Shown here: positions 49,299 to 58,792 of the stretch, piece after piece | How positions within the stretch are numbered: the stretch's first letter is position 1 | How the letters are laid out: every line of letters starts with the position of its first letter | From: an uncultured Spirochaetaceae bacterium | GTDB taxonomy: Bacteria; Spirochaetota; Spirochaetia; Sphaerochaetales; Sphaerochaetaceae | Length of the DNA stretch: 64,000 nucleotides | Reading direction: 5' to 3' | Assembly (NCBI GenBank): GCA_944389145.1 | Contig: CALXLH010000014.1 | Span: 82,279-146,278 of the forward strand | The notes under the pieces: generated by a model | What the model was told of the DNA's origin: nothing | The model's input: the letters and a program-made list of their open reading frames with translations, nothing else | Database searches by the model: none | Made by a program: the position numbers and the translations under genes

Positions 49299-51353
49299 TC
49301 AGGAATTCGTAGCACCGGAAAGGGCCAGGAGCATCTCCTGGCTGTCTATAGGGTTATCATCGGAGAGATCCATATGGTAGCGGCCATCGCTTCCAAGCAC
49401 GCGTCCCTTGACGTTGTCGCGGAGCATCAGCTCAAGCATCTTCTTGATCGATGCCTTTATATCAGGATTCAATACCGGCGTGGCTATCTCCACCCGCCTA
49501 TCGATATTCCTCGTCATGAGATCCGCAGAGGAAATATACATATCTCCGGAACCGAACGAATAGATGCGCGAATGCTCAAGGAAGCGTCCCACGATGCTCT
49601 TCACCGTTATGTTCTCGGTCTCACCCGGAACGCCAGGCAGCAGGCAGCAGATGCCGCGGATGATCATGCGTATCCTCACGCCCTTCTTCGAGGCCTCGAT
49701 GAGCTTGTCTATCATCTCCTTATCGGAAAGGCTGTTCATCTTGCAGGTGATCGATCCATCCTTTCCCTTAGCTATCTCCCTGTCGATCGCGGCCATTATC
49801 CCCTTCTTCAGGGAGAACGGTGCGACAAGAAGCTTGCGATAGCTGCCATCCACGGTAAGGGTGGCAAGGTTGCGGAAGAAGTCAACGCCATCAAGTCCGA
49901 TGTCCTTATCCGATGTGATGATATTCAGATCGGTATACTGCCTGGCGGTACTCTCGTTATAGTTGCCTGTTCCCAGATGAGTGATGTATCTGACCTTTCC
50001 CTTATCCTTCAGGACTATCGAGATGATCTTCGAATGGACCTTGTAGTTCTCGACGCCATAGAAGACGGTGCATCCCGCCTCCTGAAGCTGCTCCGCATAG
50101 CTGAGGTTGGACTCCTCATCGAATCTGGCGCACAGCTCCATCACGACAGAGACATCCTTGCCATGCTCTGCAGCCCTTAGAAGAGCCGCGACGACGCGCG
50201 AATGCTTCGCAAGTCGGTATATCGTGATCTTTATATTCGTGACCCTAGGATCATCGGCACACTCCTCCAGCAGCCATAGCAGGGCATCCATCGACTGGAA
50301 TGGATAGGAGAGGAATATATCCTTCCTGAGCGCGGCATCGATCATCGAGCCACGCTGCAGATGGGCAGGGATGCTGCCCTTGAATGCAGGATAGCGCAGA
50401 TGCGAAGCCGATTCATGCGGGAAATACTCGTCAAGCGAGAACATGAACTTATATGAGAAGCAGCCATCGACGATGAAGCACTGGTTCTTCTTGATGCCGA
50501 GATGCTTCAGCAGGAACTGCTTAAGCTCCTCTGATTCCGTATTCATCTCCAGCCGCACCGCAGCCAGGGCTCCCCTGCTCTCGACCCTGTTTCGGATCAG
50601 CTTTGAGAAATCGAAGTCATATTCGATGTCGGCATCCTCGACAGACGCCTCGAAATCAGCGTTCCTGGTTACCCTGACCAGGGCCTTCTCACGGACCTTG
50701 CATGAAGGAAACAGGGAATCTCCGAAGAGGAACAGCAGCTCCTCGGATGGTATGACATGGACCTTCCGGCCTCCGCCTATGCGCACGAGGCTATCGATAC
50801 GCCTCCCCATGGAGACGACTCCGAACATGCTGCGGCCATTCCTCTCAAGGCGCAGCACGAGATACAGCCTCTGGTTTTCGAATCTTATCATAGGATGCTT
50901 CGCATCAAGCACCAGAGGCGAGAGGAACGGGATCATGCTCTCCTGGAAATAGAGCTGGGCCCTGGCCCGCTGCGCGTCGGTCATCGTACGATAAGAGAGG
51001 AGTCCCAAGCCCTCCTTCCTAAGCTCCCTTCGCAGCTTCAGGTAGGTCTCGTCAGCCTTGCGATAATATGATGGGAACATCGCGAGTATCGCATCGATCT
51101 GCTCACGGGCATTCATACCCGACTTGTTATCTATATATTCAGGGCTATGATGCTCAAGATTCAGCAAGGAGCCAAGGCGTACCCTGGTAAACTCATCGAG
51201 ATTCGAGATGAATATTGAAAGGAAGCGGCAGCGCTCAAGGAGCGGATTGGCCGCATCCCGGGCCTGATCAAGCACCCTGTCATCGAACTGCAGCCAGGAG
51301 TATTCCCTGTTGATATAAGGCGGGGTAATAAGCCCTGTTCTTTCCTTAGCCAT
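49299..51353 (-). CDS. ppk: Polyphosphate kinase 1
   Basis: The 684-residue enzyme is a full-length PPK1. INREYSWLQFDDRVL begins the N domain; NYKVHSKIISIV contains the His that is autophosphorylated, and the second PLD-like domain has DLMTRNIDRRVEIATPV. PPK1 reversibly polymerises the gamma-phosphate of ATP into polyphosphate, often at the membrane. Its start overlaps the ppx stop by 8 bases. Both lie behind a phosphofructokinase gene in one transcript ended by a strong terminator. Confidence 0.95.
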   Translation of the reverse strand: MAKERTGLITPPYINREYSWLQFDDRVLDQARDAANPLLERCRFLSIFISNLDEFTRVRLGSLLNLEHHSPEYIDNKSGMNAREQIDAILAMFPSYYRKADETYLKLRRELRKEGLGLLSYRTMTDAQRARAQLYFQESMIPFLSPLVLDAKHPMIRFENQRLYLVLRLERNGRSMFGVVSMGRRIDSLVRIGGGRKVHVIPSEELLFLFGDSLFPSCKVREKALVRVTRNADFEASVEDADIEYDFDFSKLIRNRVESRGALAAVRLEMNTESEELKQFLLKHLGIKKNQCFIVDGCFSYKFMFSLDEYFPHESASHLRYPAFKGSIPAHLQRGSMIDAALRKDIFLSYPFQSMDALLWLLEECADDPRVTNIKITIYRLAKHSRVVAALLRAAEHGKDVSVVMELCARFDEESNLSYAEQLQEAGCTVFYGVENYKVHSKIISIVLKDKGKVRYITHLGTGNYNESTARQYTDLNIITSDKDIGLDGVDFFRNLATLTVDGSYRKLLVAPFSLKKGIMAAIDREIAKGKDGSITCKMNSLSDKEMIDKLIEASKKGVRIRMIIRGICCLLPGVPGETENITVKSIVGRFLEHSRIYSFGSGDMYISSADLMTRNIDRRVEIATPVLNPDIKASIKKMLELMLRDNVKGRVLGSDGRYHMDLSDDNPIDSQEMLLALSGATNS

Positions 51354-52251
51354 TCATTTCCTCCACTATCAATCTAAGATATCCTTCCTTGACGCCATTA
51401 TCAGAGATAAGCAGGTCACTTGAGCCGAAGTGCTTGGCAACGGTATTCACAAGTATCGCCGCCGGAATCAGGACATGGACGTTCTCAGGCGCATTCCTGA
51501 TGAAGAGCATCGAACGATCCTCCGAATGCAGGAGATGCTTCAGCAGCTTCCCCAGCTTCTTCCTATCCATGCGCCTGACAGACGATGCAGGCAGCGAGTA
51601 GTAATCGGCATATACCCTATACAGGGCTTCAGCCGTCCCTCCTACCAGCACGAGATGATGGAAATCAAGATCCTTATAGATCTTTCCCTCCTTTAGGGTC
51701 TTGCGGATATGCTTCCTGATCGCATCAGCCTCGTCCTCATCGGGGTACATGCCCTTATAGCGCCTGGAGAGCGCAAGCGGCCCCATATAAAGGGAATACA
51801 TGTCATCCATATTCCCGTTCTCCATGTCAGCAAGCTCCGCGGTAGCTCCTCCGACATCCAGGAGCAGCACGCTGCCAAGCGTTGCATAGCTCAGGTTGGC
51901 GATATAATCGGCATAGGCCTCAGCCTTTCCGTCAAGCACCTCGATCCTGAGCCCGGTCGCCGACTCAACTGCCGCGGCCACCTCACGGTAATTGGTTATG
52001 AGACGCATCGAGGCCGTTGATATCATCTTGACCCTCTCCGTACCTACCTTCCTCGCCGCATCAAGGAGATGCAATGCAGAATCAACGACCTTCTCGATTC
52101 CTCGCTTAGAGAGCTTATCCTTCTTCGTAAGATAATCGAGGATCGACACGGAGCGCCTGAGATCGACCACCTCCTCAACCATGTCTCCATTGACATCGGC
52201 AACCAGGAGCGATAACGCCGTACTGGAGAAATCCATTATCCCTATCTTCAT
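51346..52251 (-). CDS. ppx: Ppx/GppA-family exopolyphosphatase
   Basis: This 301-residue ASKHA-fold protein matches the two-domain short form of Ppx/GppA. GIMDFSSTALSLLVADVNGD is the first phosphate loop, TERVKMISTASMRLITNYRE follows, and LLDVGGATAELADME is the second loop, where most members read GGGSTE. The change of GGGS to GGAT is worth noting. The family degrades long-chain polyphosphate or pppGpp. The ATG overlaps the pfk stop and its own stop overlaps ppk, so all three are translated together. Confidence 0.85.
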   Translation of the reverse strand: MKIGIMDFSSTALSLLVADVNGDMVEEVVDLRRSVSILDYLTKKDKLSKRGIEKVVDSALHLLDAARKVGTERVKMISTASMRLITNYREVAAAVESATGLRIEVLDGKAEAYADYIANLSYATLGSVLLLDVGGATAELADMENGNMDDMYSLYMGPLALSRRYKGMYPDEDEADAIRKHIRKTLKEGKIYKDLDFHHLVLVGGTAEALYRVYADYYSLPASSVRRMDRKKLGKLLKHLLHSEDRSMLFIRNAPENVHVLIPAAILVNTVAKHFGSSDLLISDNGVKEGYLRLIVEEMNG

Positions 52252-53318
52252 TTATCGTCTCCGAATGAGATGCCTATCGTACGTGCCACGGCGATCCTCT
52301 GATCATCCTTTGGTACGAACTTCATCTTTCCCGCTATGTCTGCGAGGGCATTATACGTCACCTGGGAGCCATGCATCGCGACGGTGACGCCGAAGATGCC
52401 ATCATTGGCAAGATGTCCGGCGAATGACCCCATCTCGGTTGACAGGAGCCTGTCATAGGGAGAGGGAGATCCGCCTCTCTGCAGATGGCCTGGAACGACG
52501 ACGCGGGTCTCCACTCCTGCGTTCTCCTCTATGTACCTCGCCAGGTTCTCCGTTCCCGTGGCCCTGCCGCCGCGTGCCGCGAGCCTCTCGCTCTTCTTCA
52601 TCTTTGACTCAGCCACGCTCATGGCTCCTTCTGCGATGGCGATGATGGTGAAGTCCTTGCCTGACTCATACCTTCTCTTGACCATCTTCACGACCTTATC
52701 TGGGTCATACGGAATCTCCGGCAGCAGGATTATATCGGCACCGCCCGCGATACCGGCATACAGGGTAAGCCAGCCTACCTTGTTGCCCATCAGCTCTATC
52801 AGCATCGTACGTCCATGGCTTGCCGCTGTCGTATGTATCCTGTCTATGCATTCCGTGGCGATATCCACGGCAGTATGGAAGCCGAATGTAACATCGGTAC
52901 CGAAGATATCATTATCGATGGTCTTAGGGATGCCTATGACATTCAGCCCCTCATACGAAAGAAGCGCAGCCGTCTTATGCGTCCCTGCGCCGCCAAGCGT
53001 AACCAGAAGGTCGAGCCCAAGCGCCTTGTAGTTCTTCTTCATCAGATCGAGCTTGCTCTGCCCGTTGCGGTCCTCATCGGTCATCTTGCTGAACGGCTGG
53101 CGGGATGTGCCGAGGATCGTCCCTCCCACATTGAGTATTCCCGAGAAGTCAGATGGCTGCATCTTCTTCACGTCCTTCGTGATCAGCCCGAGATATCCAT
53201 CGGATATACCGATGAGCTCCACATCCTTGATCTGATTGAAGGCATACTTGGCGAAACCGCGTATCACGGCATTAAGTCCTGGGCAATCACCGCCGCTGGT
53301 TAGGATTCCTATCTTCAT
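52248..53318 (-). CDS. pfkA: Phosphofructokinase (Lys-type, donor uncertain)
   Basis: A 356-residue PFK with GGDCPGLNAVIRG at the N-terminus, GGAGTHKTA (109-117) and IPKTIDNDIFGTD (130-142) with catalytic Asp135. Lys132 is the PPi-type residue, while Gly112 is ATP-type, and the Mg-binding Asp of the GGDG motif is Ala111. The sugar site (LMGNKVGW, PGHLQRGGSPSPYDR) is normal. It makes fructose 1,6-bisphosphate in glycolysis from ATP, PPi or another phosphoryl donor. It is the first gene of an operon with ppx and ppk, which suggests a polyphosphate link. GGAGAG precedes the ATG. Confidence 0.9.
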   Translation of the reverse strand: MKIGILTSGGDCPGLNAVIRGFAKYAFNQIKDVELIGISDGYLGLITKDVKKMQPSDFSGILNVGGTILGTSRQPFSKMTDEDRNGQSKLDLMKKNYKALGLDLLVTLGGAGTHKTAALLSYEGLNVIGIPKTIDNDIFGTDVTFGFHTAVDIATECIDRIHTTAASHGRTMLIELMGNKVGWLTLYAGIAGGADIILLPEIPYDPDKVVKMVKRRYESGKDFTIIAIAEGAMSVAESKMKKSERLAARGGRATGTENLARYIEENAGVETRVVVPGHLQRGGSPSPYDRLLSTEMGSFAGHLANDGIFGVTVAMHGSQVTYNALADIAGKMKFVPKDDQRIAVARTIGISFGDDK

Positions 53319-53514
53319 TACTCTCTCCTTGCAGAAAGTCTAGCATAGTTTCGCCGCTCTGAAAGATCACCGGAAAACAGAAAATGCATGTAATCAGCCT
53401 TATATACGACGAAAATGTTAATTGTGCGGGAAACTGAAGTGAATATCATGTAATATGCAGCGGGCTTCAAAGGAAATGTTTTCGGCCAATTTCGACAACC
53501 AGCCCGGCAATCAC

Positions 53515-53543
53515 TTTCCTCGCAAGCCATTAATAAGTAGAAT
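53515..53543 (+). promoter_or_regulatory. Probable promoter of gdhA
   Basis: TTTCCT (53515-53520), a 17-bp spacer and TAGAAT (53538-53543) would start a leader of about 20 bases. The -35 box is weak. The remaining 53319-53514 holds AT-rich sequence with an extended TG-TAATAT at 53450-53457, and no gene. Confidence 0.4.
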
Positions 53544-53567
53544 CTCGGCAATAGGGAGAAAAAGAAT

Positions 53568-54926
53568 ATGCATGAAGAGACGCAGCGTGTCTATGAGCAC
53601 GTACTGAAGACGGATCCTGACCAGAAGGAATTCCAGCAGGCGGTCTACACGTTCCTCCAGTCGATCGATAAGATCATCGACGATCTTCCGGAGGTGACAT
53701 ACCACAAGATCCTTGAGAGGATGACAGAGCCTGAGAGGGCCATCATGTTCCGCGTGCCATGGATCGATGACAACGGCCACGTTCAGATCAACAGGGGCTT
53801 CAGGATCGAGATGTCATCTGCGATCGGGCCATACAAGGGCGGGCTCAGGTTCCATCCTTCCGTGAATCTTTCCATCATGAAGTTCCTTGCTTTCGAACAG
53901 GTATTCAAGAACAGTCTCACAGGACTCCCGATGGGTGGTGGAAAAGGCGGCTCTGACTTCAATCCAAAAGGAAAGTCAGAGGCTGAGGTAATGCGATTCT
54001 GCCAGTCTTTCATGACAGAGCTTTACAGGCATATCGGGCCGGACACGGATGTCCCGGCAGGAGATATCGGAGTCGGCGGACGCGAGATCGGCTACCTCTT
54101 CGGGCAGTACAAGAGGATCACGAATGAGTTTACCGGAGTGCTTACCGGTAAGGGCATGGATTTCGGCGGCTCGAACATAAGGCCGGAAGCCACTGGCTAT
54201 GGGCTCGTGTATCTTTCCGATGCGATCCTCCGCGGCAACGGCATGGACCTTGAAGGTAAGACCTGCCTCGTGTCTGGCTCAGGCAACGTGGCACAGTATA
54301 CGGTGGAGAAGCTTAACTCCTTCGGTGCGAAGGTAGTGACGCTCTCTGATTCCTCCGGAATGATCTATGATGAGGCCGGCATCACGCCAGAGAAGCTCTC
54401 ATATGTAATGACGCTCAAGAACGTGAAGAGAGGCAGGATCAAGGAATATGCGGAGAAGTACAGCGGCGTAACATACATCCCGCGCGACCCAGAGACTCCG
54501 AATCCTGTCTGGAACATCAAGGCTGATTACGCATTCCCCTGCGCAACGCAGAATGAGATCCTCAAGGCAGATGCCGAGAACCTCGTAAGGAATGGGATAA
54601 GGCTCGTCGGAGAAGGCGCTAACATGCCTTGCTCGGTAGAGGCAGAGCAGATCCTGATGGGAAACGGAGTGCTGCTTGCGCCTGCGAAGGCCGCAAACGC
54701 CGGCGGCGTAGCCGTATCCGGACTTGAGATGGCCCAGAACTCAGCCCGCATGACGTGGACAAGGGAAAGGGTCGATCAGGAGCTTCAGGGCATCATGAAC
54801 AATATCTACAGGAATATCAGCGAAGCTGCGGAAACATACTCAGACAAGAACAACTATGTCGATGGTGCCAACATCGCAGGATTCATGAAGGTAGCACGCG
54901 CGATGCTTGCCGAGGGTTATGTCTGA
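53568..54926 (+). CDS. gdhA: NAD(P)-specific glutamate dehydrogenase
   Basis: The hexameric-type enzyme (452 aa) interconverts glutamate and 2-oxoglutarate plus ammonia. The substrate domain has GPYKGGLRFHPSVN and GLPMGGGKGG with the catalytic Lys, then PAGDIGVGGREIGY with the catalytic Asp. The Rossmann domain has LVSGSGNVAQYTVEKL, a GSGNVA form common in the NADP-type small GDHs. EGANMPCSVEA completes the signature. The stop codon overlaps the ATG of the DUF1846 gene (TGATG). A sodium symporter of the NSS family follows, so glutamate or ammonia metabolism is grouped here. Confidence 0.95.
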   Translation: MHEETQRVYEHVLKTDPDQKEFQQAVYTFLQSIDKIIDDLPEVTYHKILERMTEPERAIMFRVPWIDDNGHVQINRGFRIEMSSAIGPYKGGLRFHPSVNLSIMKFLAFEQVFKNSLTGLPMGGGKGGSDFNPKGKSEAEVMRFCQSFMTELYRHIGPDTDVPAGDIGVGGREIGYLFGQYKRITNEFTGVLTGKGMDFGGSNIRPEATGYGLVYLSDAILRGNGMDLEGKTCLVSGSGNVAQYTVEKLNSFGAKVVTLSDSSGMIYDEAGITPEKLSYVMTLKNVKRGRIKEYAEKYSGVTYIPRDPETPNPVWNIKADYAFPCATQNEILKADAENLVRNGIRLVGEGANMPCSVEAEQILMGNGVLLAPAKAANAGGVAVSGLEMAQNSARMTWTRERVDQELQGIMNNIYRNISEAAETYSDKNNYVDGANIAGFMKVARAMLAEGYV

Positions 54927-56431
54927 TGCATGGTATCGGCTTCGATAGCGAGAAATACGTAGAGGAGCAGACAAGATACATCCTAGAGAGAGTCCGGACA
55001 TCGTCCGGACGTCTCTATATCGAATGCGGGGGAAAGCTCCTTCATGACAAGCATGCATCCCGGGTCCTCCCGGGATTCGATGAGAATAACAAGATGAAGG
55101 TGTTCCAGTCCCTGAAGGACAGGCTGGATATCATCATATGCATATATGCCGGAGATATAGAGAAACGCAAGATCAGGTCGGACTTCGGCATAAGCTACGA
55201 TGCCGATGTCTCAAAGATGATAAACGACTTCGCAGCCTACGGCATAAGATGCGACAAGGTCGTCATCACACGCTATGAGAACCAGGTAGCGGCAACGGTG
55301 TTCAAGGATAAGCTGGAAAGGCGTGGTATCAAGGTATACACCCATCCGCGTACCCCTGGATACCCGGCGAATATCGATGTCGTAGTCTCCGAGAATGGCT
55401 ATGGCAAGAATGAATACATCCCCGTCGATGCGCCTGTAGTGATAGTAACCGCCCCAGGCCCGGGATCAGGAAAGCTTGCTACCTGCCTTTCCCAGATGTA
55501 TCACGAGGCGAAGATGGGAATGAAGCCGAGCTATTCGAAGCTGGAGACATTCCCGATCTGGAACCTTCCGCTCGACCATCCCGTGAACGTGGCCTACGAG
55601 GCAGCTACCGCAGATATCGGAGATGTCAATCTCATCGACCATTTCCACCTCAATGCCTATGGGAAGATCGCAGTGAACTATTCAAGGGATCTGGAGGCCT
55701 ACCCGCTTCTCGCCCGCATCCTTGAAAGGATCACAGGGGAACCATGCATCTACAAGTCACCTACGGATATGGGAGTCAACAGATGCGGATTCGGCATCAC
55801 TGACGACGATGTCTGCAGGGAAGCCGGAAAGGCAGAGATCATACGACGCTATTTCCAGATCAGGACAGATTATGCTTCCGGGCTTGCCGATGAGGATACG
55901 GTCAACCGCATCAGCGCGATAATGGACAGGATGGGACTGACGGAAACCGACAGGAACGTGGTACTGCCAGCACGCGAGGCCATGGAGAAGGCAAAGGCCG
56001 AGGGCAAGGGAAAGGATGGCACGGTATGCGCTGCGGCGATAGAGCTTCCGGATGGGACCATCGTAACAGGCCATAACTCTGACATGCTTCATGCCTGCTC
56101 TGCCCTGCTTCTCAACGCGCTTAAGGTCATGACAGGCATCCCTGCGAACGTAGATCTCATCTCATCGAAGGTCATAAGGAGCATCACGGCTATGAAGAGG
56201 GATATACTTTCAGGTCGTGGCGTGAGCATGAACCTCGATGAGATACTCATAGCGCTTGCGATGAGCGCTTCAGAGACAGATGAGGCAAGGAAGGCGCTGG
56301 AAGCCCTTCCAAGGCTGAAGGATGCGGAAGTGCACCTGACGCATGTCCCGTCTCCCGGAGACTGCTCAGGCCTGCGCAAGCTAGGGCTGCGCTACACATC
56401 GGATCCATTCTACCCAGGAAAGAATATCTAA
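54926..56431 (+). CDS. DUF1846 / UPF0371 family protein
   Basis: This 501-residue protein begins MHGIGFDSEKYVEEQTRYIL and continues through LPGFDENNKMKVFQSLKDR, TAPGPGSGKLATCLSQMYHE and SPTDMGVNRCGFGITDDDV, the recognised DUF1846 landmarks; GPGSGKLAT resembles a phosphate-binding loop. Structures of the family are known but the function is not settled. I start at the ATG that overlaps the gdhA stop by one base, preceded by GAGG at 9 bases; the frame is open further upstream only because it runs through gdhA. Translational coupling to gdhA suggests a link to glutamate/ammonia metabolism. Confidence 0.88.
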   Translation: MHGIGFDSEKYVEEQTRYILERVRTSSGRLYIECGGKLLHDKHASRVLPGFDENNKMKVFQSLKDRLDIIICIYAGDIEKRKIRSDFGISYDADVSKMINDFAAYGIRCDKVVITRYENQVAATVFKDKLERRGIKVYTHPRTPGYPANIDVVVSENGYGKNEYIPVDAPVVIVTAPGPGSGKLATCLSQMYHEAKMGMKPSYSKLETFPIWNLPLDHPVNVAYEAATADIGDVNLIDHFHLNAYGKIAVNYSRDLEAYPLLARILERITGEPCIYKSPTDMGVNRCGFGITDDDVCREAGKAEIIRRYFQIRTDYASGLADEDTVNRISAIMDRMGLTETDRNVVLPAREAMEKAKAEGKGKDGTVCAAAIELPDGTIVTGHNSDMLHACSALLLNALKVMTGIPANVDLISSKVIRSITAMKRDILSGRGVSMNLDEILIALAMSASETDEARKALEALPRLKDAEVHLTHVPSPGDCSGLRKLGLRYTSDPFYPGKNI

Positions 56432-56446
56432 GCTGGAAGAGAGTAT

Positions 56447-57811
56447 ATGCAAGAAAGAGAAAGACTATCATCTAGGCTAGGCTTCATCCTGCTTTCCGCA
56501 GGATGTGCCATCGGACTTGGAAACGTATGGAGGTTTCCATATATTACAGGCCGCTATGGCGGAGCAGCTTTCGTAATCATATACCTGCTGTTCCTGCTTC
56601 TGATCGGATTACCGGTCATGACCATGGAATTCGCCATCGGCAGGGCAAGCCGCAGGAACATCTCCGGGTCGCTGAAGAAGCTTGAGCCTGCAGGCACGAA
56701 GTGGCATTATGTAGGGCCGTTCGCGGTAGCCGGAAACTACATACTGCTGATGTTCTACACTGTCCTTACAGGATGGCTGATATATTACTTCGGATCTTTC
56801 ATTGCAGGGAGCCTCAATCCCTCATCTGACGTAGGAGCGTTCTTCAATGCCCTGATGGCGTCACCTGGGCTGCAGACACTGCTGATGGGCCTGGCACTCC
56901 TGCTGACGGCCGGAGTCGTCATCATAGGACTAAAGAACGGGGTCGAGAAGATATCGAAGATAATGATGGCAATCCTGTTCATACTGATGATCGCCATGGC
57001 AATCCACAACTGCCTCCTTCCAGGCGGCCAGGAAGGATTGATGTTCTTCATCAAGCCCGACTTCGGCAATCTCGTCGAATACGGCCTTGCGGAATCGGTA
57101 TTCGCGGCAATGGGCCAGGCGTTCTTCACGCTGTCGCTTGGTATCGGAGCGATGTCCATCTTCGGTTCCTATATCGGCAACGAACGCTCTCTTCCAGGAG
57201 AGACGGTAAGGATCATGTGCCTCGATACGACTATTGCCCTGCTTTCCGGGTTCGTCATCTTCCCGGCCTGCTCCGCATTCAACGTAAACAACGGTCAGGG
57301 GCCGTCCCTGATCTTCCTCTCGCTTCCTGAGGTATTCACAAGGATGACGGCAGGAAACCTATGGGGCGCAATCTTCTTCCTGGCAATGACATTCGCAGCC
57401 ATGACGACGCTGATTGCGGTATTCGAGAACATCATCGCATACTGGATGGACGAGAGAGGCTGGTCCAGGACGAAGGCCGTGATAGCCAATTTCCTCATCC
57501 TCTTCGTACTCTGTATCCCATGTATCCTCGGTTTCAACGTCCTCTCCTCCTTCCAGCCTTTCGGTGAAGGAACCGGAGTGCTGGATCTCGAGGACTTCCT
57601 CGTATCCAACCTGATCCTTCCTCTCGGGAGCATGGCATTCGTCCTCTTCTGCACGCAGAAGAAAGGATGGGGATGGAACGCCTTCATCAGAGAGGCGGAC
57701 AAGGGCGAGGGCATGAAGTTCCCCAAATGGCTCAGGGTCTACTGCACATATATACTACCGATAATCATCATCCTGGTAACGGTGAACGGTATATACGGAG
57801 TGCTTTCATAA
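56447..57811 (+). CDS. Neurotransmitter:sodium symporter (NSS) family transporter
   Basis: A 454-residue transporter with eleven or twelve helices in the LeuT fold. Helix 1 reads GFILLSAGCAIGLGNVWRFPY, with the unwound GLGN substrate/sodium site. Helix 6 is FFTLSLGIGAMSIFGSYI. Bacterial members import amino acids with sodium, as in the tryptophan transporter TnaT and LeuT. It starts 15 bases after the DUF1846 stop and probably belongs to the gdhA operon, giving a unit for amino-acid uptake and deamination. The substrate is not predictable. Confidence 0.92.
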   Translation: MQERERLSSRLGFILLSAGCAIGLGNVWRFPYITGRYGGAAFVIIYLLFLLLIGLPVMTMEFAIGRASRRNISGSLKKLEPAGTKWHYVGPFAVAGNYILLMFYTVLTGWLIYYFGSFIAGSLNPSSDVGAFFNALMASPGLQTLLMGLALLLTAGVVIIGLKNGVEKISKIMMAILFILMIAMAIHNCLLPGGQEGLMFFIKPDFGNLVEYGLAESVFAAMGQAFFTLSLGIGAMSIFGSYIGNERSLPGETVRIMCLDTTIALLSGFVIFPACSAFNVNNGQGPSLIFLSLPEVFTRMTAGNLWGAIFFLAMTFAAMTTLIAVFENIIAYWMDERGWSRTKAVIANFLILFVLCIPCILGFNVLSSFQPFGEGTGVLDLEDFLVSNLILPLGSMAFVLFCTQKKGWGWNAFIREADKGEGMKFPKWLRVYCTYILPIIIILVTVNGIYGVLS

Positions 57812-57832
57812 CTATCCCGTACGATAAATGAC

Positions 57833-57862
57833 AAGAGGCCTGTCCGATGCGGCAGGCCTCTT
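57833..57862. terminator. Bidirectional terminator after the gdhA-DUF1846-NSS unit
   Basis: AAGAGGCCTG/CAGGCCTCTT forms a 10-bp stem with a 10-base loop between the convergent NSS gene and the hydroxyacid dehydrogenase gene. The minus-strand side runs into TTGTCATTTATCG. Confidence 0.75.
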
Positions 57863-57880
57863 CATGCAAGACCGGGAAAA

Positions 57881-58783
57881 TCAATCTGACAGCATCCTCT
57901 CGATATTATCCAGGACCTTCCTGCTCATCAGATCGTAGGCTTCCTCTGTCATTCCGGCAGACACGTCAGGGCAGAGCACATTCTTCCTGTCCCGGACCTC
58001 CTGATAGATCTCTCCGACAGCTCCAGATGTATCAGCGACGAATGTATTGCTGTCATTGAGTATCCAGGCCTTCAGGGCAGGCATATCAGCGGCAGGCCCG
58101 ATCGATGTATTGATCATTATCTTTCCATTGCCAAGATGCCTGAACTCCTCATCATGCAGAAGTATCACGCCCTTGTTCAGGCAGGTAATCACGACATCGG
58201 ACCGTTCAAGGAGCCCGTGAAGAGGCATGTAGCGCATCCCCTCCTTCTCGCAATCCTCCTTGGCTGATCGTGCATAGTACGATATCTCAGCCCCCATTGC
58301 CTTCAGGATCCTGGCTGTCATCTGTCCGCTCGTTCCGAATCCGACAAAGCCGATCCTCAGGCCTGTTATCTCCCTTGGCCTCCTACGCCACATCGGCCAG
58401 TCATATCCATGGAGGATCCTCACCAGCGCATAAACGACGAATTCCGTCACGCCCTTATCGCCATAATCCCTGATTCCATAGACCGTGATGCCATGCTTTT
58501 CCGCATAATCTATATCGACATTGGCACTCTCCTTGGAATAGAGAGAGCAGCACATGCCGACATATCTGAGGTTCTTGCACCTTGATAGCACCGATGCGGG
58601 AACCAGCGGCTGCGTCCTGACAAGGACTGCATCCGCATCGCCTATCATGGATACAAGCTCATCCTCGTTCCCTGGCAGGCGGTCATAGCGGATGATCTCT
58701 GAAGCATAGGCATCAAGCTTATCTTCTGCCCACTCCTGCAAGCCGATGGGCCCCACCTCTACAAGCTTCCTGAATCTTTCCAT
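57881..58783 (-). CDS. D-isomer-specific 2-hydroxyacid dehydrogenase family protein
   Basis: The 300-residue protein has the NAD-binding domain of this family (LRIGFVGFGTSGQMTARILKAM, GxGxxG written GFGTSG) around residues 140-165. Catalytic Arg/Asp/His positions are less clear: MINTSIGPAADMPAL replaces the usual NxxRGxxVDxxAL, so the conserved Arg of that loop is missing, and no typical HxxG is seen near the end (SAGMTEEA). It may be a divergent or specialised reductase of a 2-oxo acid. It lies 9 bases after the aspartate dehydrogenase-like gene, as second gene of the operon. Confidence 0.75.
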   Translation of the reverse strand: MERFRKLVEVGPIGLQEWAEDKLDAYASEIIRYDRLPGNEDELVSMIGDADAVLVRTQPLVPASVLSRCKNLRYVGMCCSLYSKESANVDIDYAEKHGITVYGIRDYGDKGVTEFVVYALVRILHGYDWPMWRRRPREITGLRIGFVGFGTSGQMTARILKAMGAEISYYARSAKEDCEKEGMRYMPLHGLLERSDVVITCLNKGVILLHDEEFRHLGNGKIMINTSIGPAADMPALKAWILNDSNTFVADTSGAVGEIYQEVRDRKNVLCPDVSAGMTEEAYDLMSRKVLDNIERMLSD

Positions 58784-58792
58784 GCAAGCCTC

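Noticed and set aside
54755..54925. Upstream extension of the DUF1846 gene into gdhA
   Set aside because: The extension is the shadow of gdhA in another frame; family proteins start at MHGIGFD-like sequence.
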